A stretch of DNA of 64,000 bases from Sambucus nigra (GCA_949130495.1 OX422211.1:448146719-448210718), one strand, 5' to 3'; positions 33,362-46,059 are shown, counted from the stretch's first letter. Notes: generated from the letters alone by a model not told the origin. Program-made: numbers and translations.

Positions 33362-35940
33362 TGATAAGCACCCAAAAGTGTCGATTTTATACCCCGAATA
33401 GATGCATTTTAGCCTCTCATTTTAATTAAAATTGGCCTTATGTTGTATTTTATTATTTTTCAGGTCAAACGAAAGTCGCAGTGTTAAATGATGCTAAATC
33501 CAGTCAATCGCGATGCAATAACGGTCAAAAGAGTTAAATGAAGAAATCAAAAGAGACCGTGAAGTCAGAGTCCCATTGAGCTTGCCCAGAAGAGTTCCGA
33601 TGTTTTGAACCAGTCCCTTAACCCTAACCTAAGCCTACACCGAGCCCAGTCCATCACCAGAGCCCCGTGTGTGTTTAATTTGTATTTTATATTATTTTTA
33701 GATTTTCATTTGAGTCATCTTTAATTTTTAGAATTTATTTTATATTTTATTTTGAGTCGTTTTACTTTTAGGAATTATTTAGATTTTTTTTAGGTTTTAT
33801 TTTCTATTCTTACATTTCTTTATTCTGATATTGACTTTTATTAGTTTTTTTATCTTTATTTTATTTTATTATTTTTCTTAGGATTAGTTTTTAGGAATTT
33901 ATTTTACTTTCTATAGTTTTTAGTTTTAATTTATTTAGTTAGGATTTTTAGTTTTTTTTAGTTTTTATAGAGTTTTATTTATTTATTTATTTATATTTTT
34001 TAGTCTCTTAGTAATAAATTAGAGTTTTATTTCTAGAATTTTATTTTTTATTTTAGTTCTAGTTTTAATTTTTTTTAGTGTCGTTTTTTTAGGGGTACAA
34101 ATTAAACACACAAACTAACTATTGCATACACACTCACACACCCAAACAAATCATACACACCCACGCACTATTTCCCTACACCCTCACGCCACACTATCAT
34201 CCCTCACCTTTCTTCTACTTCACACCCACCTTATTATATCTCCTCACCCAACCTCCATGGCCACAACTCCAAACCCAACTACCTACAAATCCAACTTGGA
34301 TAACAACACAGCAGTCCCAAAAATTGGACCTACTGACCCATCTTAACCATTATCCATCCACGCCGGCGACCAGCTACCATAGCAGGCCAACTTTTACCCC
34401 GATTCGGCGAGCTCGAACCCGGATCTGTCGGAACCTCCTTCATCCAACTCGCTACCTACCATATCCAGCCCCTTACCCGCTGTCAAACCCAAACACAACA
34501 AAGCTCGGACCCGCCACCTGTTGAGCCATAACCCGGCCGCGATCCGGGCCAAACTCAAACAACCCGAAGGTTGGACCAGCTCCGAACCCAAATCGAGTTT
34601 ATACCCGGACACCCCTACCCGACATTTTCTGCCTAACTCGAGTAGATCCAGCAGCCTGAAACCCAACCGGTCACACCTAGACCACAACCCGATCCGTGAA
34701 CCAGCCCTACCCGAGAACCAGTCCTTCCATCTGTCAAACCCAATCCCTTTAAAGTAGGGACAACAATTCAAAAAAAAAATCCCAACAAAATCTCCAACAA
34801 AGCAATCAATCGTGGGATTCTTAAAGAAGAGCAAGGCATCTCATATAAAAGAGAGGACTCTCATCAGAAAAAAGGAAGAGACACAGAGAGAGAACGTGAG
34901 AGACAGAAAAAAAAAGTGGGTAGATAAATAGTCTGAAAAAAAAGAAAAAAAATATAGTTTTAGGTTTAGAAAAATTTGTAGGATCAATTTTTACTTTCAG
35001 TTTTGTAATCCAGTCAGATTTTGTGACAAGTTTGGAAAGCGTGTTCATGCACATAGTTGACACATGAAATTATTGCGTATCGTATTTCTTCATCTTTCTC
35101 TTTAGTTTCTTGTTTGTTAATTATGCTTGTGCTGAAATTTTAATCATGTCTGGCTAAACACCTCATTCAAGGGGTGGGATGAAACGCGTATGTTGAATTG
35201 TTTTATTTGAATAATTGTTCGTTGATGTGTTCTAGGCTAATTAAATTGAGAAAAATCACACATTAATTTACATAACGAGAGTTAATAAATTAATGGTGAA
35301 AATTAATGTTTGATTTTTGGATTTTACTTAGAGATAAGTATTATTCTTAAATTTAAATATTAATTCTGTGTATGCAGTTCAAAGATTCGTACAAATTTTA
35401 ATAAATTAATCTTAGCGGATATTTTGTTGAAATGATTGTGAATCATTTTTTTTTATGTTCTGATCATTCCAGATTTAATTGTTGAAAAAGATAAAATTGA
35501 ATTTAGGAATGTAACGAGAGTTAAATTTTAAATTCAATATTATTTTGAACTATTCAATTGAGTAATTAGGACATTAAATTGATTTGACTACGCGTTGTAA
35601 TCCCACCTCTTAATTCTTCTCATAAATTCTAAACCAGATTACTTTCTAAATTTACATAGTCATTTTAGTTGCATAAATTTTCGCTTCCTCCCTTGAAAAT
35701 TGTTTTTAAAGTATAAAAAATTAAAAAAAAAATTTAAAAATACAAAAAGATTTTTAATAAAAATTGGAATTGCAAGTTTTCACGATAACCGTTTCAACGT
35801 TAGAAATTGGATTGATACTCGAATTTGCCACGATACTAAATTTTTTAACAAGTTTTGTAGGTAATTCCAGGAATTTTGATACTCGAAGTTTGACCGCAGC
35901 GACATTCCAATTCCATATCCGAAGGAATACAAAAGAAGCG
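33362..35940 (+). repeat. E9 5' LTR (3' end truncated)
   Basis: Starts TGATAAGCACCC. Strongly strand-asymmetric: 33680-34090 is T-rich with almost no C, then 34120-34760 is C/A-rich with almost no G at first. A TATAAAA box at 34844-34850 followed by GAGAGGACTCTC marks a likely promoter. Compared with the 3' LTR the last six bases (TTATCA) are missing at 35940. Confidence 0.9.
34844..34850 (+). promoter_or_regulatory. E9 LTR TATA box
   Basis: TATAAAA in CTCATATAAAAGAGAGG; the same box is at 44842-44848 in the 3' LTR. Downstream sequence is purine-rich, as expected for the start of the transcript. Confidence 0.65.
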
Positions 35941-36019
35941 AAAAGGGAAACCGGTTTTTATATCGCCAAGATCAAAATCCTATAAAGAGGCTTGTGAATC
36001 TTCGCCTTTGGACGCTTCT

Positions 36020-36789
36020 TTTGTATATCGCCCAGTTTTCATGGCCTTGAACGCGAGTCTCCTTATACTCACTTGCGGAAATTTCTCACTGTGTGCGCTA
36101 CTTTTAAAAATCAAAACTTAGACGAAGAGAATGTTCATCTTCGGTTGTTTCCCTTTTCTCTTCACGATAATGCATCCATGTGGCTCCATTCCTTGCCCCC
36201 GAATTCTATCCAAACTTGGGAACAACTTGTCAAGAAGTTCATGTCTAAATTCTATCCCATGAGCAAAAATAATGAAATGCGCCAAGCAATTCAGGATTTT
36301 AGACAAAATCCTACCGAACAGTTTTGTGAAGCATGGGGCCATTTTCAAGACTATATTAATAGTTGCCCACATCACGGTCTCGAGAAAAATCACTTAGTCC
36401 ATAGTTTTTACAATGGTCTTATCCCTTATTCTCGTACCATGATTGAATCCATGCATAAAGGGAAATTCAAGCATTTAACTCCCACTGCCGCCTATAATTT
36501 TCTCCTTGAATTAGGCGATGAATCCCAAGATTGGGAGGACACCGATGTATTTTCGAGATCCGACCCTCCACGTGTAGGGAACACTTATGAGGTAAAAAAT
36601 GATTGTGATTTTAAAACTTTGCTACACAGCTTACACTCTTTGACTAAAATCGTTGACGCTCTCAGTTGTACTATGCAACAAAATGTTACACTTTCTAAAC
36701 AAGCAATGACCGTCAACGATTCTAGTCCTTCCTCTTGCAGTGTCTGCTTAAGTCAAGATCATTTAGCTCATTTGTGCCCCCTCTTGTAA
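36020..36789 (+). pseudogene. E9 gag (Athila), N-terminus missing
   Basis: Capsid region with the Athila signature: THLRKFLTVCATFK, RLRLFPFSLHDNASMWL (read HLRLFPFSL), LPPNSIQTWEQLVKKFMSKF, CPHHGLEKNHLVHSFYNGL. The frame is open upstream to about 36020, but the first ~150 or more residues of a normal gag, with start codon, leader and PBS, are absent because of a deletion after 35940. It ends in a stop at 36787. The last 20 residues (CSVCLSQDHLAHLCPLL) form a degenerate zinc knuckle. Downstream frame 1 continues after the stop. Confidence 0.9.
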
Positions 36790-37855
36790 GATGATCCCGA
36801 ACCCACCATGGCCCAAGCATGTGCCTTTGATACCACTAGGAAACCCGTTCCCCCGTCGTTTACTTATAATCCTAATAATAGGAATCACCCCTATTTATCT
36901 TATAAGTACGACCACAACTCCGCTCCTTCCCAACCATAACAACATATTGGTGGTCCCCCTGGGTTTCCACACAACCCACAAAGGCAACCTCGCCCTCCTG
37001 TCCCGAATCAGTCTGCTTCTTACCATCAATCACACTTTCCATCTTCCTTTGTCCCCCACGGCGGACATTCAAACAACAATAATCAGCTTGTTCCTGTTCC
37101 CCCTTCTTCATATGAGTATTCACAACTGCTTAATTCTCAGCGCGAGTTGGTTACCCAACCATCTTATGCCCCTCCACCCAATTCCTCGACCTCTTTTCTC
37201 GAGACTCTCCTCACTCAGTTTATGACCACTCAGACTCAAGCCCTCCAACGGCTTGAGCAGCGTTTCAACCAATTCGAGTCTGGGCGAGAGAAAGGTCTTT
37301 TTTCCAGCCAACCCATTGCTAACCCTAAGGGGAATGGAAAAGACTCGGCCTGCGAGGTTGGTTCCACTTCTAATCCACCTAATTACCAAGTGGATATGAA
37401 AGCGGTGTCTACTCTTCGCTCGGGAAAATAAGTTGATAATGGTGTTCATTCTTCCACTGATGTCCCCCACCCGACCATCCCACCTTTAGAGCCTATCCCT
37501 AAGGTTACCCCACTATCTAAATCCCCATCTCACACTGAGTCCAATCCTCCTGATCCCACCTCTGTTTATGTGCCCAACGCACCTTTCCCTCATCGGTTGG
37601 CTCCCACTAAGAAAGCCCAACAATTTGATGAGATCAAGAAAGTCTTTCAGAATGTTCACATTAACATTCCCTTCCTCACCGCGATTCAATAAGTCCCCTC
37701 GTATGCCAAATTTTTGAAGGACTTGTGCACTGTTAATCGTAGGACCAATGTTCCACGTGATGCTTTCCTCATTGAGCAAGCTACGTCCCTTCTCCATAAT
37801 AACGGTGTTATGAAGTATAAAGACCCGGTAGTCCAACTATCTCTTACATGTTAGG
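36790..37855 (+). pseudogene. E9 gag C-terminus and pol N-terminal region
   Basis: Same frame as gag after its stop, with further stops near 36938, 37429 and 37690. Rich in N, P, S, Q (PVPPSFTYNPNNRN; PVPPSSYEYSQ) then a charged segment with LETLLTQFMTTQTQALQRLE (coiled-coil-like) and VDMKAVSTLRSGK. It ends with FPHRLAPTKKAQQFDEIKKV, QNVHINIPFL and YAKFLKDL, the well-conserved Athila stretch just before protease. Function beyond polyprotein linker is unclear. Confidence 0.85.
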
Positions 37856-38623
37856 CGACAATTCACTACTATTGCTTTACTTGATCTTGGGGCTAGTGTT
37901 AATTTGTTACCTTACTCCCTTTACCTTGAGTTAGGTTTATAAAACATGAAACCTATACGAGTTACTCTTCAACTTACTGATCGTTCCGTGAAAGTACCTA
38001 CAGGTATCGTTGAAGATGTTTTGGTGAAAGTTTTAGACTTTTACTATCTTGTGGATTTCATCATCTTAGACACTACTGCGCCCGACCCAACCAATACTCC
38101 TATCATATTGGGTCGCCCCTTTCTGGTCACTGCCAATGCCATCATCAATTATCGTGACGGGTCCATGAATCTCTCTTTTGGTGCAGAAGTTAATATATTC
38201 CACCTTATGCAACCACCGGCTGATGTCGATTCTATTGATGAGGTGTGTGTAATTGACTCCTTAGTTACTGAAATGTTAGACCAAACTTACCGTGCCGATC
38301 CTCTCCAACAATGTTTGGCTCATTTTGGATCTGATTTTGACATTGATTCCTCCATCACTGAACTCAATGCCATGTTTGATTCCACTCCACTGATGGACAC
38401 TTCCTTTTGGGATCCTCCCTTCGAGCCCCTATATGTTGACACTATTCACTCTATGGCTCACCTTGTTCCATCTTCTGAACTCCCGGCTACATCAGATTCC
38501 TTCACTTTATGCATCGAGACCTCTCCGGACTCTGTTTCTGCGTTTGAGTCCGATGTCACTCCTGTGCCACCTATTAGTTTGGAGCTTAAGCCCTTACCTC
38601 TCGAGTTGAAATATACTTTCTGA
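37856..38623 (+). pseudogene. E9 aspartic protease region
   Basis: A frame change near 37850 separates it from the previous part. The active-site segment reads ALLDLGASVNLLPYSLY (about 37872), the Athila form of D-x-G-A-S. After an in-frame stop the main piece (37946-38623) has VTLQLTDRSVKVPTGIVEDVLVKV and PIILGRPFLVTANAIINYRDG, the flap and ILG motifs. A poorly conserved acidic linker follows, ending LKPLPLELKYTF, the usual lead-in to RT. Confidence 0.88.
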
Positions 38624-39393
38624 GTCCCCAACAACCATCACCCTGTCATCATTGCTTCCGATTTGACCCCTGCATAAGAAGAGCAATTAGTCCACACCCT
38701 TACTCAGCATAGCACTGCTATAGGATGGACCATTTCAGACATTCACGGTGTGAACCCCAATGTTTGTCATCATCGCATTCATTTAGAGGAGCACGCCAAG
38801 ACTTCTCGTGAATCCCAACGTCGACTCAACCCTGCTATGAAAGAAGTCATGGCACTGAGATTTTAAAATTGCTCGATGCTGGTATTATCTACCCTATCTC
38901 AGACAGTCAGTGGGTCAGTCCCATTCATGTCGTACCGAAAAAGTTTGGTGTCACTGTCATAAAAAATAGTGACAATGAGCTTGTTCCCACCCATATGCAA
39001 ACGGGCTGGCATATTTGTATTGACTATCGAAAGATAAATGCAGTCACTCTCAAGGACCATTTTCCTCTTCCCTATATCGACCAAATGCTCGAACGTTTAG
39101 CTGGTCATGAATACTACTGCTTCCTTGACGGCTATTCAGGATACAACCAAATTCTAATTGCCCCTGAAGACCAAGATAACACTACCTTCACCTGTACCTT
39201 TGGCACTTTTGCCTACTCTCGCATTCCCTTTGGCCATTGCAATGCTCCTGCGACTTTTCAACGGTGTATGATTAGCATTTTTAGCGACATGGTAGAACAT
39301 TTTCTGGAAATCTTTATGGATGATTTTTCTGTGTTTGGTTCTTCCTTCGAGCAATGCCTTTCTCACCTCACTATGGTCCTCAAACGTTGTTAA
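38624..39393 (+). pseudogene. E9 reverse transcriptase
   Basis: The N-terminal part (38660-38860) is recognisable: GWTISDIHGVNPNVCHHRIHLEE. A frame shift near 38866 precedes the main frame (38869-39393). Motifs: WVSPIHVVPKK (15-25), ICIDYRKINAVTLKDHFPLPYIDQ (49-72), FLDGYSGYNQI (85-95), IPFGHCNAPATFQ (119-131) and catalytic FMDD (149-152). The stop at 39391 is a single in-frame change; the frame continues directly into RNase H. Confidence 0.93.
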
Positions 39394-40120
39394 GAAAAGA
39401 AATTGGTCCTCAATTGGGAAAAATATTTTTTCATGGTAAAAAAGGGGATTATTTTAGGTCATGTAGTCTCTCGCGACGGTATTGATGTGGATAAAGCAAA
39501 AGTTGACATAATCTCCTCACCTCCCATTCATAAGTCTGTTAAGGACATTCGCTCCTTCTTAGGACATGCAGGCTTCTACCATCGTTTCATTAAGGAATTT
39601 TATAAAATCGCTCGACCTTTAACAACCCTTTTATCCAAAGATGTTCCCTTTTTCGTTGATGACGCATGTGTTGCTTCTTTTGAGCGCCTTAAAGCCAAGC
39701 TCACTTCTGCTCCTATCATTCAGCCTCCTAATTGGTCTTTACCCTTTGAGCTTATGTGTGATGCATCTGATTTTTCTCTAGGTGCTATACTTGGTCAGCG
39801 GGTTAACAAGCGCCAGTACGTCATTTATTATGCTAACATAACCCTCCATGATGCTCAACTTCATTACATGACCACCAAAAAGGAGTTGCTAGCTGTCGTA
39901 TTCGCCCTCGATAAGTTTAGATCTTATTTCATTGGTTCACCTATCATCGTTTACACTGACCACGCTCCCCTGAGGCACCTTCTTCAGAAGAAAGATTCTA
40001 CGCCACGTTTGATACAGTGGATTCTCTTACTTCAAGAGTTTGACCTCAAAATTCACGACAAGAAAGGGTGCAAAAATTTGGTTGCCGACCATCTCTCTTG
40101 CCTTACTATTACGTCTACAT
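39394..40120 (+). pseudogene. E9 RT thumb and RNase H
   Basis: Continues after the 39391 stop: [18 protein letters not shown], then [18 protein letters not shown] (connection). RNase H acidic residues are D120 (LMCDASD), E161 (KKELLAV), D186 (YTDHAPL) and D229 (VADHLS) in the frame starting at 39403, all kept. Confidence 0.92.
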
Positions 40121-41478
40121 CTGATCCTGTCCCTATTTCTGAAACATTTCTCGATGAGCAACTTTTTTCTATCTCCACTTCTCCTTGGTATGCTGATATT
40201 GTTAATTTCCTTGTTACCGACCAACTGCCCAATCATTGGTCAAAACAAGATTATTCAAAGTTCATAACCCAGGTAAAATTTTACTCTTGGTATGATCCCT
40301 TCCTTTTTAAGTATTGCTCTAATCAAGTCATTCGTCGCTGTGTTCCTGACCATGAACAGTCAAGTATACTCTCCTTTTGTCACGATGGTGCCTGTGGTGG
40401 CCATTTTAGCTCCAAGAAAATCGCCACTAAAATTTTGCAAAGTGGTTTCTACTGGCCCACTCTTTTTCGAGATGACCACCACTACTTCCAGGCTTGTGCC
40501 AAATGCCAACAATCTGGGAGTACCTCTCGTCGTCACATGATGCCCCTCACATCCATTCTCATTGTCGAAATCTTCGATGTATGGGACATTGATTTCATGG
40601 GTCCTTTTCCCTTATCTTATGGCTTCCAATATATACTAGTTGCCGCTGATTATATTTCCAAATGGATTGAATCCATAGCTTACCGCACCAATGACCATCG
40701 CATTGTGGTCAAATTTCTTAAGGAGTCTGTCTTCACACGTTTTAGAACTCCCAAAGCTATCATTAGTAGTGGGGGTAAACATTTCTGTAATCGAGTCTTT
40801 GAACATCTCGTCAAAAAGTATGGTGTTACCCACAAAGTTGGTCTCTCTTACCACCCTCAGACTAGTGGTCAAGTTGAAGTTTTCCAACCGTAAAATCAAG
40901 CAAATCTTAGAAAAAATAGTTAATCCTACAAGGAAAGACTGGTCCTTACGCTTGAATGATGCTTTGTGGGAATACCGTACTGCTTTTAAGACTTCGATTG
41001 GCATGTCTCCTTATCGCTTGGTCTTTGGTAAACCATTCCACTTACCTATCGAGCTTGAACATCATGCTTATTGGTCTGTCAAAGCCCTTAATTTTGATAT
41101 CGACGAGGCTGGCATTCATCGAAAACTCCAACTTAATGAATTAGAGGAGATATGGAATGATGCTTATGATTTTCCAAGAAGTACAAGGACAAAATAAAGT
41201 GGATCCATGACCAAAGCATCCTCCGCAAAGAATTCCACCGTGGTCAGAAAGTGCTGTTATATAACTCCCGTCTTCATCTCTTTCCCGAGAAGTTAAAAAC
41301 TCGTTGGTCTGGACCTTTTATTGTTGAATCTGTTACTCCTTATGGTGCCATCACAGTTCAAAATCCTATGGATGGTAGCCTATTTCAAGTCAACGGTCAA
41401 CGATTGAAGCCTTTATTAGAGCTCGGCCCCTCTCACATTGAAGAAATTGACCTCGTTGACCCCATTTATGAAGACTGA
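40121..41478 (+). pseudogene. E9 integrase, broken, catalytic Asp lost
   Basis: The zinc domain (H327/H334, C365, C368 in the 39403 frame) is present. Core: first Asp in WDIDFMGP (D397) and Glu in GQVEV (E492) are kept, but the second Asp is replaced by Ser: [10 protein letters not shown] where Athila has ISDGG. A frameshift near 40885 moves the rest to another frame ([27 protein letters not shown]), and another near 41185 to the last frame (41251-41478), with VLLYNSRLHLFPEKLKTRWSGPF, the GPF/Y module. No chromodomain, as expected for Athila. Confidence 0.92.
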
Positions 41479-43352
41479 ATGTTCAGTCTTGTTTGCGGGT
41501 GATACTTATCACCCCATTTTTTGGCTGCCCTGTGCTTTTCATAGTTCCTATCCTTAGGGTGAGATTGGTTCGGTCTGACTAAAGATGTTAAACTTAGTGC
41601 AACCGGGAGGCATCCCGTCGTTCATTATTTCCGAGTATGAGTCTTACCCTATTTAGGGGTGGTGTTTCACACCACCCAATGATTTTCACATACTTTATAG
41701 ACTTGTACCTATTTTTGTATCACATATGTTCTTCATGTTTCATCTATGCTCCAGAGTTCTATACATTTCACTAGTGGTTCATTATGGTACTATCTTTCCT
41801 ACCTTGTGCTTTTCATTTTTATATATGGTTTTAAAACATCGAGGACGATGTTCTCTTTTGTTTGGGGGTGGGAAATTTATCAAAATTGTACCTCTTTTGA
41901 AAATTTTCAGAAACAAGTGATTTTAAACTTTTTGTGCAGTTAAAATAAAATTTATGGCATGATGTTTCTATCATCCCTCTTTTAAAAATCTCAGAATACC
42001 CGTGTTCGAACCCAAATATTACGCTTTTAACCTTAAATTAATTAATACCTATTTAAGCGTACTTGCACCATAAATTTCTAAACTCGGCAATTTGCACTGT
42101 CACTTTGACAATCAAAAGTTGAAGAGAAACAGTATTCTCAAGAGAACCTTAAAATATCACTAGTGGTGGCTTAAACCCGTGAGATTTGAGCTTTTCACCT
42201 TTTTGAGGGTTTTTACGTATCTCCGAGTCACAAGTTGACTCAACTTTCTTTGGGTACCACATTTAGTCGTTGCATGGTCTCATCGTTTTTTTCAAATTTG
42301 GCTTAATCACTGAGAATGGCATTACTTTCGAGTTGTAAGAAATATGTATCTTGTAGTTTGTCCCGAGCACTAAACCGATTTTGCCATATACTTACCAATT
42401 TTCCTATCACATTATTATTCACCCATTATCATTTTCCATATTACCCTTATCCATATGTCCCAAATACCATCCATCATTGCCATTGTTTTTGAGAAAAAGA
42501 GTGCTTGAAATTATCAATGTAAATTGTCTTCATTTTCATTATGATGAAAAAAAAAAATAGAAAAGAAGAAAAAGAAAGATGTGATCATAAGTTCAAATGA
42601 TGAAGATAATAGGTAGTAAAAGTGTGTCACACTCTTCTCAAAAACCCTACATCTTCTTCATTTTCCCCTCATACCTTAATTAAAATCCTATTTTCACCCT
42701 TGGTAAAATGTTCTGGAAAACGAGAAGATTATATGGTGAATAACTCGACATTCTCGACATAGTGGTTAGCATTCCTTCATGAGATAAGATTCTTTCATGT
42801 ATCCGTCCCTTCTTATAAAGTGTGTGAGACATTTGAGCTTGCTTATATTTACTCACCTCCTCACACACTAGAGAGATACACTTACCCAATTTTCAGAGAG
42901 TTCGATTCAGAGAGATATATCCAGTGAGAATTGAAGTCAAAACGTCGATTCTATAAAGGCGATCTTAAAATTACTCTAATGATGCTTAAGATTACTTCAC
43001 ACTACACATGTTGAGTTTTAGGAAAAATTATGCTTTTGGTATTAAGCAATTTCTATACCTCACTTTGATAGTTGAATACGGTGTTCCTTGATGTCCTTTT
43101 AAAGTTGGGTTGTATAACATTTCATTATCTACTCAAATACCGCGTTTAAATAAGTTTTTGAATTTTGTGGGTATATTCACTGCAAACCCTCACGAGACAC
43201 CACTCGTCCTATAGGGCAACCTATAGGTTTAACGGCTTGTTGCACATGCTAAATGCAATCGCCAGTGCCTGCAAAAGTGGCACACCTTTGGTTACTTATC
43301 TATGTTTTCTCTATAATTTTTGCTCGAGGACTAAGAATGTTCTGTTTGGGGG
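41479..43352 (+). other. E9 3' non-coding region
   Basis: 1.9 kb after pol without a long frame; no env-like protein seen. Contains GAGGACGATGTTCTCTTTTG followed by TTTGGGGGTGGG (41838-41873), an internal match to the terminal polypurine region. Repeats of TTAAACCC/GATTTTGAG-like sequence at 42150 and 42960 suggest an old internal duplication. Confidence 0.75.
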
Positions 43353-43355
43353 TGA
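43343..43355 (+). promoter_or_regulatory. E9 polypurine tract
   Basis: TGTTTGGGGGTGA at the start of the 3' LTR; GAGGACTAAGAATG lies about 20 bases upstream, as in many Athila elements. Confidence 0.8.
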
Positions 43356-45956
43356 TGTCATAATCACCCAGAAGTGTCTATTTTATACCCCGAATAGATG
43401 CATTTTAGCCTATTGTTTTAATTAAAATTGGCCTTATGTCGTATTTTATTATTTTTCAGGTCAAACGAGAGTCGCAGTGTTAAATGATTCTAAATTCAGT
43501 CAAATGCGATGCAATAGCGGTAAAAAGCGTTAAATGAAGAAATCATAAGAGACCGTGAAGTTAGAGTCCCATTGAGCTTGCCCAGAAGAGTTCCGATATT
43601 TTGAACCAGTCCCTTAACCCTAACTTAAGCCTACACCGAGCCCAGTCCATCATCAGAGCCCCGTGTGTGTTTAGTTCGTATTTTAGATTTTTTTAGATTT
43701 TTATTTGAGTCATTTTTAATTTTTAGAATTTATTTTATATTTTATTTTGAGTCGTTTTACTTTTAGGAATTATTTAGATTTTTTTTAGGTTTTATTTTCT
43801 ATTCTTACATTTCTTTATTCTGATATTGATTTTTATTAGTTTTTTTTATCTTTATCTTTATTTTATTATTTTTCTTAGGATTAGTTTTTAGGAATTTATT
43901 TTATTTTCTTTAGTTTTTAGTTTTAATTTATTTAGTTAGGATTTTTAGTTTTTATAGAGTTTTATTTATTTATTATTATTTCTTTTTATTTTTTAGTCTC
44001 TTAGTCATAAATTAGAGTTTTATTTCTAGATTTTTATTTTTTATTTTAGTTCTAGTTTTAATTTTTTTTAGTGTCATTTTTTTTAGGGGTACAAATTAAA
44101 CACACACACTAACTATTCCATACACACTCACACACCCAAACAAATCATACACACCCACTCACTATTTCCCTACACCCTCACCCCACACTATCATCCCCCA
44201 CTTTTCTTCTACCTCACACCCACCTCATTCTCTCTCTTCACCCAACCTCCATGGCCATAACTCCAAACCTAACTACCTATAAATCCAACCTGGATAACCA
44301 CACAGCAGTCCCAAAAATCGGACCTACTCACCTATCTTAACCATCATCCCTCCACGTCGGCGACCTGCTACCATAGCAGGCCAACTTCTACCCCGATCCG
44401 GCGAGCTCGAACCCGGAGCTTCCGGAACCTCCTTCGTCCAACACACTACCTACCATATCCAACCCCTTACCCACTGTCAAATCCAAACCCAACAAATCTC
44501 GGACCCGCCACCTGCTGAGCCATAACCCGACCGCGATCCGGGCCAAACTCCAACAACCCGAGGGTTGGACCAGCCCCGAACCCAAATCGGGTTCATACCC
44601 GGACACCCCTGCTCGGTGTTTTCTGCCTAACTCGAGTAGATCCAGCAGCCCGAAATCCAATCGGTCACACTCGGACCATAACCCGATTCGCGAACCAGCC
44701 CTACCCGAGATCCAGCACTTTCATCTGTCAAACCCAATCCCTTTAAAGTAGGAACACAAATTCAAACAAAAAAAAAATCCCAACAAAATCTCCAACAAAG
44801 CAATCAATCGTGGGATTCTAAAAGAAGAGCAAGGCATCTCATATAAAAGAGAGGACTCTCATCAGAAAAAAAAAGAAGAGACACAGAGAGAGAATGTGAG
44901 AGACAGAAAAAAAAAGTGGGTAGAAAAATAGTCTGAAAAAAAAGAAAAAAAATATAGTTTTAGATTTAGAAAAATTTGTAGGTTCACTTTTTACTTTAAA
45001 TTTTGTAATCCAGTCAGATTTTATGACGAGTTTGGAACGGGTGTTCATGCACACAGTTGACACAGGAAATTATTGCGTATCGTATTTCTTTCTCTTTCTC
45101 TTTAGTTTCTTATTTGTTAATTGTGCTTGTGCTGAAATTTTAATCATGTCTGGCTAAACACCCCATTCAAGGGGTGGGATGAAACGCGTATGTTGAATTG
45201 TTTTATTTGAATAATTATTCGTTTATGTGTTCTAGGCTAATTAAATTGGGAAAAATCACATTAATTTACATAACGAGAGTTAATAAATTAATGGTAAAAA
45301 TTAATATTTGATTTTTGGATTTCACTTAGAGATAAGTATTATTCTTAAATTTAAATATTAATTCTGTGTATGCAATTCAAAGATTCGTACAAATTTTAAT
45401 AAATTAATCCTAGCGGATATTTTGTTGAAATGACTGTGAATCTTATTTTTTTTATGTTGTGATCATTCCAAATTTAATTGCTGAAAAAGATAAAATTGAA
45501 TTTAGGATTGTAACGAGAGTTAAATTTTAAATTCAATATTATTTCGAACTATTCAATTGAGTAATTAGGACATTAAATTGATTTGACTACGCGGTGTAAT
45601 CCCACCTCTTGTTTCTTCTCATAAATTCTAAACCAGATTACTTTCTAAATTTTCATAGTCATTTTAGTTGCATAAATTTTCGCTTCCTCCCTTAAAAATT
45701 GTTTTTAAAATATAAAAAATTAAAAAAAAATATTGATTTTTTTTTAAAAACACAAAAAGATTTTTAATAAAAATTGGAATTGCAAGTTTTCACGATAACT
45801 GTTTCAACGCTAGAAATTGGATTGATACCTGAATTTTCCACGATACTAAATTTTTTAACAAGTTTTGTAGGTAATTCCAGGAATTTTGATACTTGATGTT
45901 TGACTGCAGCGACATTCCAATTCCATATCCGAAGGAATACAAAAGAAGAGTTATCA
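43353..45956 (+). repeat. E9 3' LTR
   Basis: Starts TGATGTCATAATCACCC (or TGTCATAATC at 43356) and ends GAAGAGTTATCA before GGGGG. TATAAAA at 44842-44848. Same T-rich to C-rich switch as the 5' copy. Confidence 0.92.
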
Positions 45957-45968
45957 GGGGGTATTATA
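45957..45968 (-). repeat. E7 3' LTR, last 12 bases
   Basis: GGGGGTATTATA, i.e. TATAATACCCCC on the minus strand: the LTR start, with TG changed to TA. It includes the GGGGG duplicated by Athila. On the minus strand AAGGGAAAGAA (45969-45979) is the polypurine tract just before it. Confidence 0.8.
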
Positions 45969-46059
45969 TTCTTTCCCTTAATAATGGAATTTCTTCCTCA
46001 GAATTCGAAAGGTACCTAGATAAAAGAGTTTTGGATACTTCTTTTGCATCTTATCCCCC

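Larger units (their letters stand above)
33362..45956 (+). mobile_element. E9: Athila-type Gypsy retrotransposon
   Basis: 12.6 kb, flanked by GGGGG (33357-33361 and 45957-45961). LTRs of about 2.6 kb differ by roughly 5% in the first 330 bases. Gag-pol of Athila type occupies 36020-41478, then a 1.9-kb non-coding 3' region where other Athila elements may carry an env-like gene. The end of the 5' LTR, the PBS and the gag N-terminus are deleted. Frames are broken in several places, so it is dead. Confidence 0.93.

Noticed and set aside
34394..34834. 146-residue minus-strand frame in the Athila LTR, repeated at 44388-44660
   Set aside because: Arises from the C-rich LTR composition; Gly/Leu/Ser-rich, truncated differently in the two LTRs.
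41479..43352. Env-like gene of Athila
   Set aside because: No frame above about 90 residues and no signal or membrane segment pattern there.
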